A stretch of 20,620 bases of DNA from Acidobacteriota bacterium (lineage in GTDB: Bacteria; Acidobacteriota; Polarisedimenticolia; QHYA01), in NCBI GenBank assembly GCA_003223995.1, contig QHYA01000038.1:1-20620 (forward strand). Reading direction: 5' to 3'. The notes below the pieces were generated by a model. It did no database searches. It was not told where the DNA came from and saw nothing but the letters and a program-made list of their open reading frames with translations. The position numbers and the translations under genes were made by a program. The stretch's first letter is position 1. Every line of letters starts with the position of its first letter. Of this stretch, positions 6,958-15,716 are shown one piece after another.

Positions 6958-7028
6958 CGGATTCGGTTGCCGCGCTCCGACGCCCGCGAGCGGGCGCAGC
7001 GGGCCTCGGTAAGCGCGGCCCGAATCCG
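6958..7028. repeat. Imperfect direct repeat, copy A: long multi-segment hairpin
   Basis: Nested stems pair CGGATTCGG (6958-6966) with CCGAATCCG (7020-7028), GCCGCGCT (6969-6976) with AGCGCGGC (7012-7019), CCGA (6977-6980) with TCGG (7006-7009), and CGCCCG (6981-6986) with CGGGCG (6991-6996). Bases 6965-7024 are a diverged direct copy of 7059-7119. On the minus strand it lies downstream of the peptidase stop. It does not fold as a tRNA. A tandem REP-like palindromic element or a structured 3' UTR are the main options. Confidence 0.7.
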
Positions 7029-7058
7029 AGGGCAGCGAGGTGGTTGACGGGGAGCCTT

Positions 7059-7119
7059 GGTTGCCGCGCCCCGAAACGCCCGAGCCGGCGCAGCGCGGTT
7101 TCGAATGGCGCGGCCGGAA
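7059..7119. repeat. Imperfect direct repeat, copy B: matching hairpin
   Basis: GCCGCGCC (7063-7070) pairs with GGCGCGGC (7107-7114), and CGAAAC (7072-7077) pairs with GTTTCG (7098-7103). Compared with copy A, the closing pair T-A has become C-G and the inner stem has changed on both arms, so pairing is kept. It begins about 40 bases past the stop of the metallopeptidase gene on the minus strand. Confidence 0.7.
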
Positions 7120-7160
7120 GAGCCCTTCGTCCAGCTATCTTTTCGCCCTTGCCGGCGTTC

Positions 7161-10100
7161 TCACGGCCCCTCCGTCCCGCAACTGTTGGCGCCCTTTACA
7201 AGGTAGTAGCGGCTGGTGGGTCCCGCGGCCTCCCCGATGTCCTCGAAGACGAGGGCACCGGTGCTTCCCAGCAGCGTCGATCCCGCCATCTGGGGGTTGT
7301 CGGCGCGATAGACGTTGTAGCTGACCGCTCCGGAGGCCGCCGCCCAGCTCAGTCGGACGTTCGTGTCGGTCACCCGCGCACCCCGCAGCGACGGGCTCAC
7401 GTCTGCGGGGACGGGCTGCGACAGCTCGTCCCGTGCCGACAGGTAAACGGTATTGTCGTCCTGGACGCCGCTGTTGTTGGGACCGTTCGAGCAGGTTTCG
7501 TTGTTTTCCGCCCGCACCAAGTAGTAGAGGGTCACGTTGTTCGGCGCGGCCGAGTCGGTATAGCTGAGGCCCGTCAGCCCCTTGGCAAGCCGGTTGGAGT
7601 TCGAGGGAACGAAGTTCGGCGTCGTGTCCCTGTAGACCGCGTAGGTCCCGCTCCCGCTCGATCCCCACGAGGCTGCTGTCTGCCAGGAAAGGGCCACCCC
7701 GGTGTCGGCGCAACCGCTGACATCCGCCGCCGACGTCAGCCCGCCGAAGGAGGGCTTGTTGGTGCAGCCACCGCAGAACTTCGAGTCGGGCTGCGAGCCG
7801 TCCTTGATGAGGATGTCGTCGATGTTCCACCCGCCGTACTGGTCGACGGCGTTGGACCCCAGCAGGAAGACGATCTGGACGTTGTTCTTTCCGTCGGCCG
7901 CCTGCGAGATGTCATAGGACTGATAGGTCCAGTCGGTCTCGAACTGACCGCCGTTCGGGCTCGACCAGATGGGTGTGGACACGCTGTTGTGCACAACGGA
8001 GATCCTCGCCAGGTCGGGACTGCTGCCCACGTTCAGCCACCTCCGGATCTTGAGCACACCGTTGTGAAGGTTCGTCAAATCGAGGAGCGGGCTGCTGGCG
8101 CTCGTGTTGGTGTTCGGCTCGTAGTCCCCGGGGTTGGCGCCGAGCCCCGTCAGATCGAGCCCGAGCACCTTCTTGCCGCTCCAGGCTGAGGAGGGATCGC
8201 GGCCGGAAGGATTCCCCTTCCCCTGCGGGAGGTCGATCTGCCACTCGCCGTTCAGGCTCCACCCGCTGGTGGTCTCGTAGTTGTCGAAGAAAACCCTCCC
8301 AGGCACATCTCCGGTCTCGAAGGAGTAGTGCAGCCCGCCCCGGTCGGCGACGGTGGTGTTGCCTTGTGCGTCCGTCGACGTGATGTTGAAGAAGTACGTT
8401 CCGCAGAAGTTCAGCGCGCTCAGGAAGAACGAGTGGGAGGTGACGAGCGCCCCGTCGCTGACGACCGTCCCAAGCGAGCCGGTCGGTCCGTAATCGATCC
8501 GGGAGGTGGCGTTCTCATCCGTCGTCCAGGTGATCTGCACGCGGCCCGGGGGGAGGTCGGCGACCGAGACGGCCGAGATCCTCGGACCCGCGCAATCCAC
8601 CCTGGCCGTTGTGAACGCCACGGCACGATTGCCGGAGCCGTTGTCGGCATCATGATACGTCGCCGTGATCACATCCCCGTTCTTGACCTGGAGCTTGCCG
8701 TCATGTGCCACTGGTCCCGGGTCGGTCACGATGGTGCCTGTGTAGGCCGAGTTGCCCGGATCGGTCTCGGTCAGCGTCAGCACCTCGGGCGTCGGCTCGC
8801 TCGTGGAGGTCAACTGGACCGTCGTCGTCGCGGAGCCGATGTTCGCGTCGCGGACGGTGACCGTCATCACGACCGAGCATGCATAGGCCCCCCTGTCCAG
8901 CGATATGGAGCCGGCGAAAGGCTGCGGGGAGGCGGCGACGCAGTTCGACAGGGATCCGTCGCAAGCGGAGTTCGATCCGACCGCCTGCACCGCGTAGTAC
9001 TCTGTGAAGCCGTTCGCGAGGCCCGTGTCCGTGTAGGTCGTCCCGGGCGCCGCCACGCTGGCGATGATCGTGTGGGCGGAGGAGCATCCCGCGTCGTTCC
9101 TGAGGACGTTGTAGGAGACCGCGTTCGGCACAGCCGTCCAGGACAGCGACACGGACCCGGAGCCCGCTGTCGCGCTCAGGGAAGGGGCGCCGATCGAGGC
9201 GCAGCTCGACGTGTTCTGGTTCGACGGGTCCCCCGCCGCTCCGCACGCGATGGAGTGCCTGTTGAATGCGGCGAAGATCGCCGCCGCGTGCGGCGTGCCG
9301 TTGTTCAGGTTGCCGTCATCGTCATCGATGTTGCGAAACTTGGTGAACCAGGAGTTCGACCCGCAGCCGTCGGAGTTGGGAAGCGAGCAGTTGTACGCAT
9401 TCCCACCGGAGCCGTTGCGCGACTTGTACCAGAGCTTGTCGGTGAGCTGCCAGGCCGTGCTCTGATCCAGCCCCGCAGGCGGCAGGTCGCGGTTCGCCAG
9501 GTCCCACATGGTCTCCCCGGCGACATAGGACTCGCAGTGCCCCTCCCTGCCGCAGGGGGAGTCGCCTCCGCCGCAGTCGCTCTGCACGAAGCCCGCGGGG
9601 GTCGAGGGGGTGTGATTCGCCCTCTGGTCCCAGTCCTGATCCCGGATTCCGGTGCAGTTCAGGCAGGGATTGCCGTATCCGCCGCAGTTGCCCGACTGGA
9701 AGAACCCCCGGCCGACGCAGGAGACGTGGGTGTTCATCAGCGCCGTGATGTCGGCATAGGCCTCCGTCGGATCGTCGTAGCCACCCCCGTCGTTCTGGTC
9801 CAGACCGTGCCCCCACTCGTGCAGGAACACTCCGGCGATCTCCCCGGTGTTGTTGCACCCCCCGCCGGACTTGTAGAAGTTCACCGACACCCCGTTCCAG
9901 TAGGCGTTGCAGGTGGCGTTGATGTTGACGTTGTCGGTCAACTGCTGGGTCAGCCAGACATTGCTAGGCAGCCACGCCCGCCCATGCTCGGCGATGCGGT
10001 TGAGATGATAGAAACCGGTCCGGGAGGCGTGCGTGTTCCCCGCGCTGGAGCCCGACGGCACGGTGCAGTCGATCCCCCCGCTCGTGCGCAAATCCAGGTC

Positions 10101-11222
10101 GTTGTCGCAGGTCACCGACTCCGAGATCGACCCGCAATTGTCGTGCACCATGACGTAGGGGCCCGCGAGGGTCGTCGTGGCCGTCGATCCTCCCGGCGTG
10201 CAGTCGAACAGCCCCATCGTGTTCGCCGTGACGGGGCCGCCGCCCACGGTCACGTCCGCGAAGGGCATCGGGTAGTTCGGCTGCTCGCAGCCGCTGGGGC
10301 AGATCTGGTCGTCGGAGGTCGGATAGATCCCGCCCTTGACCTGGGCGTAGCGGTTGTCGTCAGTGAGGGCCAGCACCGCGCCGGAGTGCGCATCGATCAG
10401 CCCGACCCAGGTGCCGGGCTCTCCCGCCACGCGCAGGGCGTAGCGCCAGGCCAGGGCCGTGCCGTAGCCGGAGCCGATCGGCCCCTCGTAAATGGTGCCG
10501 CCGTTTGCGCCGGGATTCGCCAGCGGGAGGAAGACAAGGCTGGCGCTCTCGACGATGTCGATCCCCTCCGCGCCGGTCAGACCCATGTAAGCGTAGAGAC
10601 GGCGCAGAGCCTCGCCGGCGTCGATCGAAGGGATCGGGTCGGTCGCGATGGCGCTCCAGCGCGAGGCGCCAAAGGAGACGAGATTGCCGTGGCCAATCGT
10701 GAAGATATAGCGGTCTCCGACTACGGGAACGCCTCCGACCTGCCTGCCGAAGACGATCTGCCACACCTCGGGAGTCAGCCGGCCCGAGGCGCCGCGGTCC
10801 AGCACCAGTTCCTGGTCCTTTGCCAGTAGCAGGGAACGGTTCTCCGAAATGAACGCGCGCAGAGAGCTTTCCAGGGAGCCGAGGTCAGGCGGAGCGGGAT
10901 CGAGGAGCTTGTTACCCGTCCCCGCGATCCAGGGGATCCCTTGGCCCTGGACGATGAGCGGCGCCCCCGAGCGCCTGTCCAGATAGATGCTCCATCCGGG
11001 CCCATGGACCGCCTTGAAGCCCTCCCAGCCGGCCCTCGATGGATCGGACGCCGGCAGCGACCCAACCGGAAGCGTTGCGACACCGGCCGTGGCGGAAGGG
11101 TCGTGAACGATCAATCGATCGAAACGGCTCGGTTGCTGCCTGATCTGGAATCCCCAGGCCGCCCCCGCTGACAGGAGCATCAGACTACACAGAAAAAGAG
11201 CGAGGCGTCTCGCGACAGTCAT
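7161..11222 (-). CDS. Large secreted zinc metallopeptidase with FTP-type propeptide and Fn3-like domains
   Basis: From ATG 11222 the product is 1353 aa. AAGGAG lies 8 bases upstream; in-frame codons back to 11444 are Arg-rich and not signal-like. A signal peptide (1-24) is followed by a propeptide of fungalysin/thermolysin type at about 115-190 (VWQIVFGRQVGGVPVVG) and a PepSY-like segment (LAWRYALRV...LIDAHSGAVL, 257-286). The Cys-rich catalytic domain, about 300-660, has HEWGH (H468, E469, H472) and a likely third ligand E487 in EAYAD. Fn3-like domains lie at about 679-766, 880-965, 1158-1265 and 1272-1353. An immune-inhibitor-A-like jelly-roll segment at about 975-1142 ends in YGGWNIDDILI. 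It should be an exported endopeptidase processed by propeptide removal, with many disulfides. The HExxH-to-Glu distance (14 residues between) is shorter than in thermolysin (19), so I assign only gluzincin-like, not a named family. Confidence 0.88.
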   Translation of the reverse strand: MTVARRLALFLCSLMLLSAGAAWGFQIRQQPSRFDRLIVHDPSATAGVATLPVGSLPASDPSRAGWEGFKAVHGPGWSIYLDRRSGAPLIVQGQGIPWIAGTGNKLLDPAPPDLGSLESSLRAFISENRSLLLAKDQELVLDRGASGRLTPEVWQIVFGRQVGGVPVVGDRYIFTIGHGNLVSFGASRWSAIATDPIPSIDAGEALRRLYAYMGLTGAEGIDIVESASLVFLPLANPGANGGTIYEGPIGSGYGTALAWRYALRVAGEPGTWVGLIDAHSGAVLALTDDNRYAQVKGGIYPTSDDQICPSGCEQPNYPMPFADVTVGGGPVTANTMGLFDCTPGGSTATTTLAGPYVMVHDNCGSISESVTCDNDLDLRTSGGIDCTVPSGSSAGNTHASRTGFYHLNRIAEHGRAWLPSNVWLTQQLTDNVNINATCNAYWNGVSVNFYKSGGGCNNTGEIAGVFLHEWGHGLDQNDGGGYDDPTEAYADITALMNTHVSCVGRGFFQSGNCGGYGNPCLNCTGIRDQDWDQRANHTPSTPAGFVQSDCGGGDSPCGREGHCESYVAGETMWDLANRDLPPAGLDQSTAWQLTDKLWYKSRNGSGGNAYNCSLPNSDGCGSNSWFTKFRNIDDDDGNLNNGTPHAAAIFAAFNRHSIACGAAGDPSNQNTSSCASIGAPSLSATAGSGSVSLSWTAVPNAVSYNVLRNDAGCSSAHTIIASVAAPGTTYTDTGLANGFTEYYAVQAVGSNSACDGSLSNCVAASPQPFAGSISLDRGAYACSVVMTVTVRDANIGSATTTVQLTSTSEPTPEVLTLTETDPGNSAYTGTIVTDPGPVAHDGKLQVKNGDVITATYHDADNGSGNRAVAFTTARVDCAGPRISAVSVADLPPGRVQITWTTDENATSRIDYGPTGSLGTVVSDGALVTSHSFFLSALNFCGTYFFNITSTDAQGNTTVADRGGLHYSFETGDVPGRVFFDNYETTSGWSLNGEWQIDLPQGKGNPSGRDPSSAWSGKKVLGLDLTGLGANPGDYEPNTNTSASSPLLDLTNLHNGVLKIRRWLNVGSSPDLARISVVHNSVSTPIWSSPNGGQFETDWTYQSYDISQAADGKNNVQIVFLLGSNAVDQYGGWNIDDILIKDGSQPDSKFCGGCTNKPSFGGLTSAADVSGCADTGVALSWQTAASWGSSGSGTYAVYRDTTPNFVPSNSNRLAKGLTGLSYTDSAAPNNVTLYYLVRAENNETCSNGPNNSGVQDDNTVYLSARDELSQPVPADVSPSLRGARVTDTNVRLSWAAASGAVSYNVYRADNPQMAGSTLLGSTGALVFEDIGEAAGPTSRYYLVKGANSCGTEGP

Positions 11223-11626
11223 CCTACTGTCTCCTTGAGTGCGGAAAGGTGCGCCCGGAAGGCCGCGGCGAGCAGTTCGGCTTCTGCCGCCCCATCGTCT
11301 GGCGATCGTTCGGTGTCCCCCCCGAGCGGGCGATCTCAGCCGCCCCCGAAAGGATCTCTTTCGTGGTCCCCCTGCGAACGGTTCCCGGGCGCAGGGGTCA
11401 TGTACGACGTGGAGGGTGTGCTTGCCACAACCGTCCTCTCGCACCTCTCACAACCATCCCCTCGGCGATGAGAGAAGGAGCTGGACCCGGAACAAGATCG
11501 GGTCCCGCTCGCCATGATTGTCCATGCCTCCAGGGTGCAGCGCAACAGGCTATCCGGGCAGTCTCCCTGGGCCGGTGATCGGAAGGACGCACAGCGCCGC
11601 TCGCTGGACGAGAGGCACCGGCTCTG
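11223..11626. other. Gene-free stretch between the peptidase and small secreted protein genes
   Basis: I find no recognisable protein here in any frame. On the minus strand it is the peptidase leader. It contains a GGACCCG/CGGGTCC hairpin (11483-11489 with 11499-11505) and two direct GGTTGTG repeats on the minus strand (11449-11455 and 11426-11432), 23 bases apart. No convincing -10/-35 pair was found. Confidence 0.4.
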
Positions 11627-12064
11627 TCAGGGGTGCTTGTTCACGACGGAGCACCTGTAGACCTCGTCCGTCTCACCGAGCGAGATCTCACCGGCCGACG
11701 CCGCCTGCAGGATCTCGTCATCCGAGAGGAACTGCCGGGGCTCCGAGATGAAATGGATTTCCACCTCTTGCCACAGAGGATTGAATCCATCTCTCTGGAT
11801 GGCGTCGATCACGGCGACGAAGGGCTGCTCGCCCGGAAGCAGCTCCTCCGATGTGTAGATGACGTTGATCGACTTGTTGTGTTCTAGCAGGGATTCCTCG
11901 GCGTTGGCAGGTTGTTCCTTGAAGTTGATGACGAGAGGCTGGCCATCGTAGACCGCAGGCATCTCTCCCGCGGAGCCATTGGCACTGGCTGCCAGGGGAG
12001 CTGCTCCGAGACAGAAGAAGGAGAAAGCAAGAACGCAAAGAGCGATCGAAGAACGGAGTCTCAT
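11627..12064 (-). CDS. Small secreted protein of unknown function
   Basis: The 145-aa product starts at ATG 12064 with GGAGG five bases upstream; an in-frame TTG at 12076 overlaps that SD and is less likely. Residues 1-28 form a clear Sec signal peptide (MRLRSSIALCVLAFSFFCLG, cleavage near ASA-NG). The mature part of about 115 residues is acidic and has a regular mix of strands and helices (PLVINFKEQ, INVIYTS, FVAVIDAIQRDGF, WQEVEIHF). One cysteine sits near the C-terminus (YRCSVVNKHP). I recognise no family. It lies 130 bases after the TPR gene on the same strand, with a dyad between, so it may be the last operon member or have its own promoter. Its role is unknown, but export to the periplasm or beyond is well supported. 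Confidence 0.72.
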   Translation of the reverse strand: MRLRSSIALCVLAFSFFCLGAAPLAASANGSAGEMPAVYDGQPLVINFKEQPANAEESLLEHNKSINVIYTSEELLPGEQPFVAVIDAIQRDGFNPLWQEVEIHFISEPRQFLSDDEILQAASAGEISLGETDEVYRCSVVNKHP

Positions 12065-12121
12065 GACATCCTCCAATTATGGTCCTCCTGGAGGATCCGA
12101 AGGGTACGGCGGAGATGGTCT

Positions 12122-12144
12122 CTGTTCCATCTGGCCCGGAACAG
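12122..12144. promoter_or_regulatory. Inverted repeat upstream of the small secreted protein gene
   Basis: CTGTTCC (12122-12128) and GGAACAG (12138-12144) form a perfect 7-bp dyad with a 9-base spacer. It sits 58-80 bases before the ATG at 12064 and about 50 bases after the TPR gene's stop. No T-run follows on either strand. It could be an operator or an mRNA hairpin separating the two genes. Confidence 0.4.
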
Positions 12145-12193
12145 TTTCGGCCCTCCGAGCTTGCCGTTCCGTTGTGACAATGTTGTAAGTCGC

Positions 12194-13867
12194 TCATCGG
12201 CCTGAAGGCGGAGCTTCAGATTCATCCGACCAGAATTCGCGGCAAGGCTTCGCTCTTTCATAGAGAGCGAGCCGCTCCTCCATCCGCGCCGTCTGCCCGG
12301 ACCTTCCGGCCCGACGCGCCGAATCGATGCAGCGACGCTGCCATTGAACCGCTTGGTCGTAGCGGCCCGCCTCGGCCAGAGCCATCGCCATCGTCTGGGC
12401 GATCTCCAGGTCGGCCCCCGGATCGGGCAGCCGCTCGAGCAGCTTCAGAGCACGAAGGCCATCGCGAAGAGACTTCTCGGGGCAGGTCGCGAGCAAACGC
12501 GCGAGGGAGTGGGCGAACTCCGGCCGTTCCGGAAACATCCCCAGCGATTCCTCCAGACTCCTCTTCGCCTGCGAATACCGGCGCAAACGCAGGAGTGTCA
12601 TGGCCTCTCCCAGCCGCGCCTCTGCGCTCCTCGGGTCAAGCTCGATTGCTTTCCTGAAGTGCGGGAGGGCCTCTTCGTATTTCCCTTGCCGCTGCAGTTC
12701 ATCGGCCAACGCCAGCCGAGCCTCCGGGAAGGATAAGTCCGCGGCGACCGCGCTCCTGAAATAGCGGATCGCTTCCGAGCGACTCCCAAGCCGCTCGAGC
12801 AGGGATCCGATGTCCAGGAGCGCCCTGGCATTCCCGGGCGACAGACGGAGGGCCTGCTGGAACTGTTCCATCGCACCTGCCTGGTCTCCGACCTTCGCAA
12901 GGGCTCCGCCAAGGTCCACCCTGAGGACCGGGTCTGTAGGATCGGCCTCGACCGCCGTGCGGAACTCCACCGCGGCCTCCCGCCACCGTCCCGCATCGAA
13001 GGCCCTAATCCCGCGGTCGGCGTGGAGCTTCGGATCGGGTAGGATCCGCTGGAGCTCCTCCAGCAAGGGATCGTACGGGTAGGGCTCGACGTCGCCTCGC
13101 AGCGCCAGGTGGGCCTGGGTCTTCCCCGTCTCGCCCATCTCGCGGTACGCGATGGCGAGGGAGTAGTGGACGATGGTCGCTTGCGGGGAGATCGACAATG
13201 CTTTCTCGAAGCACTGGACGGCCGCGGCGAAATCGCGCCTCGACATCGCGATCCGACCCAGACCATAGAGGGCCGAAGGGGACGAGGGCTGGATCTCAAG
13301 ACACATGCGAAACAGCGGCTCGGCCTTCTCCGGCTCGTTTCGATCGAGATGAAGCCGGCCCAGCCATACCAGCGCTGCCAAGTCGCCGGGCTGGAGGCGC
13401 AGCACGCGCTCGTAGCACGCGATTGCCTTTTCAGGCTGGTTACTGGTCCGATACAGATATCCGAGACAGGAGGGCCAGCGGGGATCACCAGAAGCGAGGC
13501 TCTGGGCGTTCATCAGGCATGCCTCCGCGGCACCCGTGAGCTTGCAGGCCAGATAAAGCTTTCCCAGATCGCCAGAGGCCTCGGAGATCACTCCGACCTT
13601 CTCTCCCCGGCTCCGGATCACCGCTTCGAGGGCCGGCCTCCGCTGGCCGATCAGCGACCGGGTCCTCTCGTCCAGATGGCTCAAGTCCGGATCGGGCAAG
13701 GGGAGGACGGAGGACGAGCGGGTCGCGACGCTTCCGGCGACCCAGATCCCTCCGGCCAGCAGCGCGAGACCTAGGGCCGCTCCGAGCCACCTCGAAGCTC
13801 GTCGGCCTCCGCTTTTGCCGCGGTTGTCGCGCCGCACGATCTCAGCGGCCCTGTCCCGTGCCTTCAT
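12194..13867 (-). CDS. Membrane-anchored TPR-repeat protein
   Basis: A 557-aa protein with a basic N-terminus, one membrane segment at about 26-46 (WLGAALGLALLAGGIWVAG) and about ten TPR-like units from about 128 to 500. Examples are PEKAIACYERVLRLQPG, FAAAVQCFEKALSISPQ, WREAAVEFRTAVEADP and YEEALPHFRKAIELDP. With the TPR part after the anchor and a positive N-terminus, it should display a protein-binding superhelix in the periplasm. ATG 13867 lies inside the end of the propeller gene (26-base overlap) and has no clear SD, so translation is probably coupled to that gene. TPR proteins next to CRTAC1/ASPIC proteins are a frequent pairing in Acidobacteriota and Planctomycetes. The TPR protein may bind or assemble the propeller, which is inference. 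Confidence 0.86.
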   Translation of the reverse strand: MKARDRAAEIVRRDNRGKSGGRRASRWLGAALGLALLAGGIWVAGSVATRSSSVLPLPDPDLSHLDERTRSLIGQRRPALEAVIRSRGEKVGVISEASGDLGKLYLACKLTGAAEACLMNAQSLASGDPRWPSCLGYLYRTSNQPEKAIACYERVLRLQPGDLAALVWLGRLHLDRNEPEKAEPLFRMCLEIQPSSPSALYGLGRIAMSRRDFAAAVQCFEKALSISPQATIVHYSLAIAYREMGETGKTQAHLALRGDVEPYPYDPLLEELQRILPDPKLHADRGIRAFDAGRWREAAVEFRTAVEADPTDPVLRVDLGGALAKVGDQAGAMEQFQQALRLSPGNARALLDIGSLLERLGSRSEAIRYFRSAVAADLSFPEARLALADELQRQGKYEEALPHFRKAIELDPRSAEARLGEAMTLLRLRRYSQAKRSLEESLGMFPERPEFAHSLARLLATCPEKSLRDGLRALKLLERLPDPGADLEIAQTMAMALAEAGRYDQAVQWQRRCIDSARRAGRSGQTARMEERLALYERAKPCREFWSDESEAPPSGR

Positions 13868-15716
13868 GAAGTGACGTCCATCGGTCGGCCGACACTCCGC
13901 TCCATTCCTCCGATCTGCCGTCCGGCCAGTTCACCTGCACCGCGCCGATTCGAGGGGAGTCGCCGAGACCGATCAAGACGCGGGGATCGTTCGAGCACAG
14001 GTAGCTTCCGTCGGAGCGGGCCCTCCGGCAGAGAGCCGGCCGGCCGGGCCGCATCACCTCGACCCAGGCCCCTAGCATGTCCCGCTCGGCGTCCCCTGCG
14101 GAGCGGCCAGCCTGGCTCGTCCTGCGAGGCTTGCCGGCCCTGCTGGCAGCCTTCCCCAGCAGCCTGAGGCCGATCCAGTGGCGGCCGGCTCCGGATTCGT
14201 TGATCAGCAGCCTTGCAGGTCCGTTGTTGTTGGTCACGACGATGTCCATGTCGCCGTCGTTGTCAAGATCTCCAAAGGCCGCCCCGCGCCCAACTTCCCA
14301 CGGGGAGAAAGCCGCACCCGAGGCGCTGCTGATCTGCTCGAAGCTTTTCCCGGCCGTGTGGCGGAAGAGCTGCCTCGGCTGGCGCAGGGGGAAAGGATCG
14401 CCCGCTCGGGCTTCCGCCTCGATCGCCGTGACGGCGCCGTTGGCGATGAACAGGTCCAGCCATCCGTCATTGTCGAAATCGATCCAACCCGTCCCGAAAC
14501 CGGTGTAGGGTTGCGCGCTCGAACTTAGGCCCTCGGCCGAGGTCTGGTCGCTGAACCTTCCCCTCCCGTCGTTGACGTAAAGCCTGTTGGACTCCCCCGT
14601 GAGATTCGTCACAAAGAGGTCCTCGTCCCCGTCGGCGTCGAAGTCACCCGCTGCCACCCCCATCCCCGCCTCCGCCTTCCCTTCTCCACTGAGGGCGCAG
14701 CCGGCCAGCATCGCCTCGTTGACGAAAGTCCCGTCGTGCCGGTTGATCCAGAGCTGGTTCGGCCGGCCGTCGTTCGCTACGTAGAGATCCGGCCAGCCAT
14801 CGCCGTCGAAGTCGCCCGAGACGACTCCAAGAGCCCCGCCGGACTCCGACGCGATCCCCGATGCCGCGGACACATCCTCGAAGGTGCCGTCGCCGCGGTT
14901 GTGCAGCAGGCGGTTAGGCAAGGGGGAGTACGCCAGGGGACTGCAGTAGTCCTGGGCTCTGGACAAGCTCGCCGTGCATCGTTTGTGGTTGGCGAAGGTG
15001 AAGTCCACGTAGTTGCAAACGAACAGGTCGAGCCAGCCGTCCCGGTCGAAATCGAAGATGGCCGCGCTGGTGCTCCACCGGGGATCGTCCGCGCCGCTGC
15101 GCGCGGTGAGATCGGTGAAAGTGCCGTCTCCGTTGTTGCGCCAGAGCTGATTGGAGCCGAAGTTCGTGATGTAGAGGTCGATCCATCCATCGTTGTCGAA
15201 GTCTCCCGCCGCCGCTCCCATGCCGTAGCCTGCCGTGCGGATCCCGGACGATGCGGTCACGTCCGTGAAGCGGAGAGGTGGAGGGGAGCTTTCCGCCCCG
15301 GCGCTGCGCCGGCTCCTGTCATCCTCCATCAGCTCGTTGCGGTAGAGCCGGCCAGCCGGGGGAAGAGGGGGCTTGGGGGAAAGGAGTGCCTGCTGGATCG
15401 TCCTTCCGGGACCGAGCATCTCGCCCTGGACGAGGAACAGATCGAGATCGCCGTCGTTGTCATAGTCGAACAGCGCGGCCCCCGCCCCCATCATTTCGCA
15501 AAGATAGTGCTGGCCCGACATGCCATTGAAGTGGACGAAATCAATCCCCGCGGCTGCCGCCGCCTCGATGAAAGGGGGTGCCGGAGACGCCCCAGCCCTG
15601 ACGGACCCTCTCGCCCCCGCATCCGGCGCGCCGCCGCGGCACGAGATCGTCCCAACCGCCGCCGGGATCGAGAAGAGCGCCGGGGCGACCAGCAGCCTGG
15701 AGACCAGCAGCCTCAA
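13842..15716 (-). CDS. CRTAC1 family protein: seven FG-GAP/VCBS repeats plus ASPIC/UnbV domain
   Basis: A 624-aa exported protein. A signal peptide (1-26) ends at TISC, possibly a weak lipobox. Seven calcium-binding D-x-D-x-D-G motifs follow: DYDNDGDLD, DFDNDGWID, DFDRDGWLD, DFDGDGWPD, DFDADGDED, DFDNDGWLD and DLDNDGDMD. That number fits a seven-bladed integrin-alpha-like beta-propeller. The C-terminal part is an ASPIC/UnbV domain (HWIGLRLLG, LGAWVEV, VLIGLGDSPRIGAVQVNWPDG). The start is a TTG overlapping the stop of the NIPSNAP gene as TTGA, with no SD, which points to coupled translation. The likely role is an extracellular or surface calcium-dependent binding scaffold; no enzymatic site is visible. 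A run of about 25 mostly basic, low-complexity residues interrupts the ASPIC domain (AASRAGKPRRTSQAG). Confidence 0.94.
   Translation of the reverse strand: MRLLVSRLLVAPALFSIPAAVGTISCRGGAPDAGARGSVRAGASPAPPFIEAAAAAGIDFVHFNGMSGQHYLCEMMGAGAALFDYDNDGDLDLFLVQGEMLGPGRTIQQALLSPKPPLPPAGRLYRNELMEDDRSRRSAGAESSPPPLRFTDVTASSGIRTAGYGMGAAAGDFDNDGWIDLYITNFGSNQLWRNNGDGTFTDLTARSGADDPRWSTSAAIFDFDRDGWLDLFVCNYVDFTFANHKRCTASLSRAQDYCSPLAYSPLPNRLLHNRGDGTFEDVSAASGIASESGGALGVVSGDFDGDGWPDLYVANDGRPNQLWINRHDGTFVNEAMLAGCALSGEGKAEAGMGVAAGDFDADGDEDLFVTNLTGESNRLYVNDGRGRFSDQTSAEGLSSSAQPYTGFGTGWIDFDNDGWLDLFIANGAVTAIEAEARAGDPFPLRQPRQLFRHTAGKSFEQISSASGAAFSPWEVGRGAAFGDLDNDGDMDIVVTNNNGPARLLINESGAGRHWIGLRLLGKAASRAGKPRRTSQAGRSAGDAERDMLGAWVEVMRPGRPALCRRARSDGSYLCSNDPRVLIGLGDSPRIGAVQVNWPDGRSEEWSGVSADRWTSLHEGTGQGR

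Noticed and set aside
6764..7012. An 82-codon plus-strand ORF in the rne leader
   Set aside because: It has no recognisable fold or family and runs through the hairpins of the minus-strand leader.
6958..7028. Hairpin copy A as a tRNA gene
   Set aside because: It folds into one nested stem rather than a cloverleaf, with no T-loop or CCA-type acceptor.
7044..8189. A 381-codon plus-strand ORF over the peptidase C-terminus
   Set aside because: It mirrors the Fn3-like domains on the other strand and shows no recognisable family.
8328..10829. An 833-codon plus-strand ORF opposite the metallopeptidase
   Set aside because: It is an antisense shadow of high-GC codons: rich in Arg, Gly and Val, with no domain, while the minus strand has a full signal peptide and catalytic motif.
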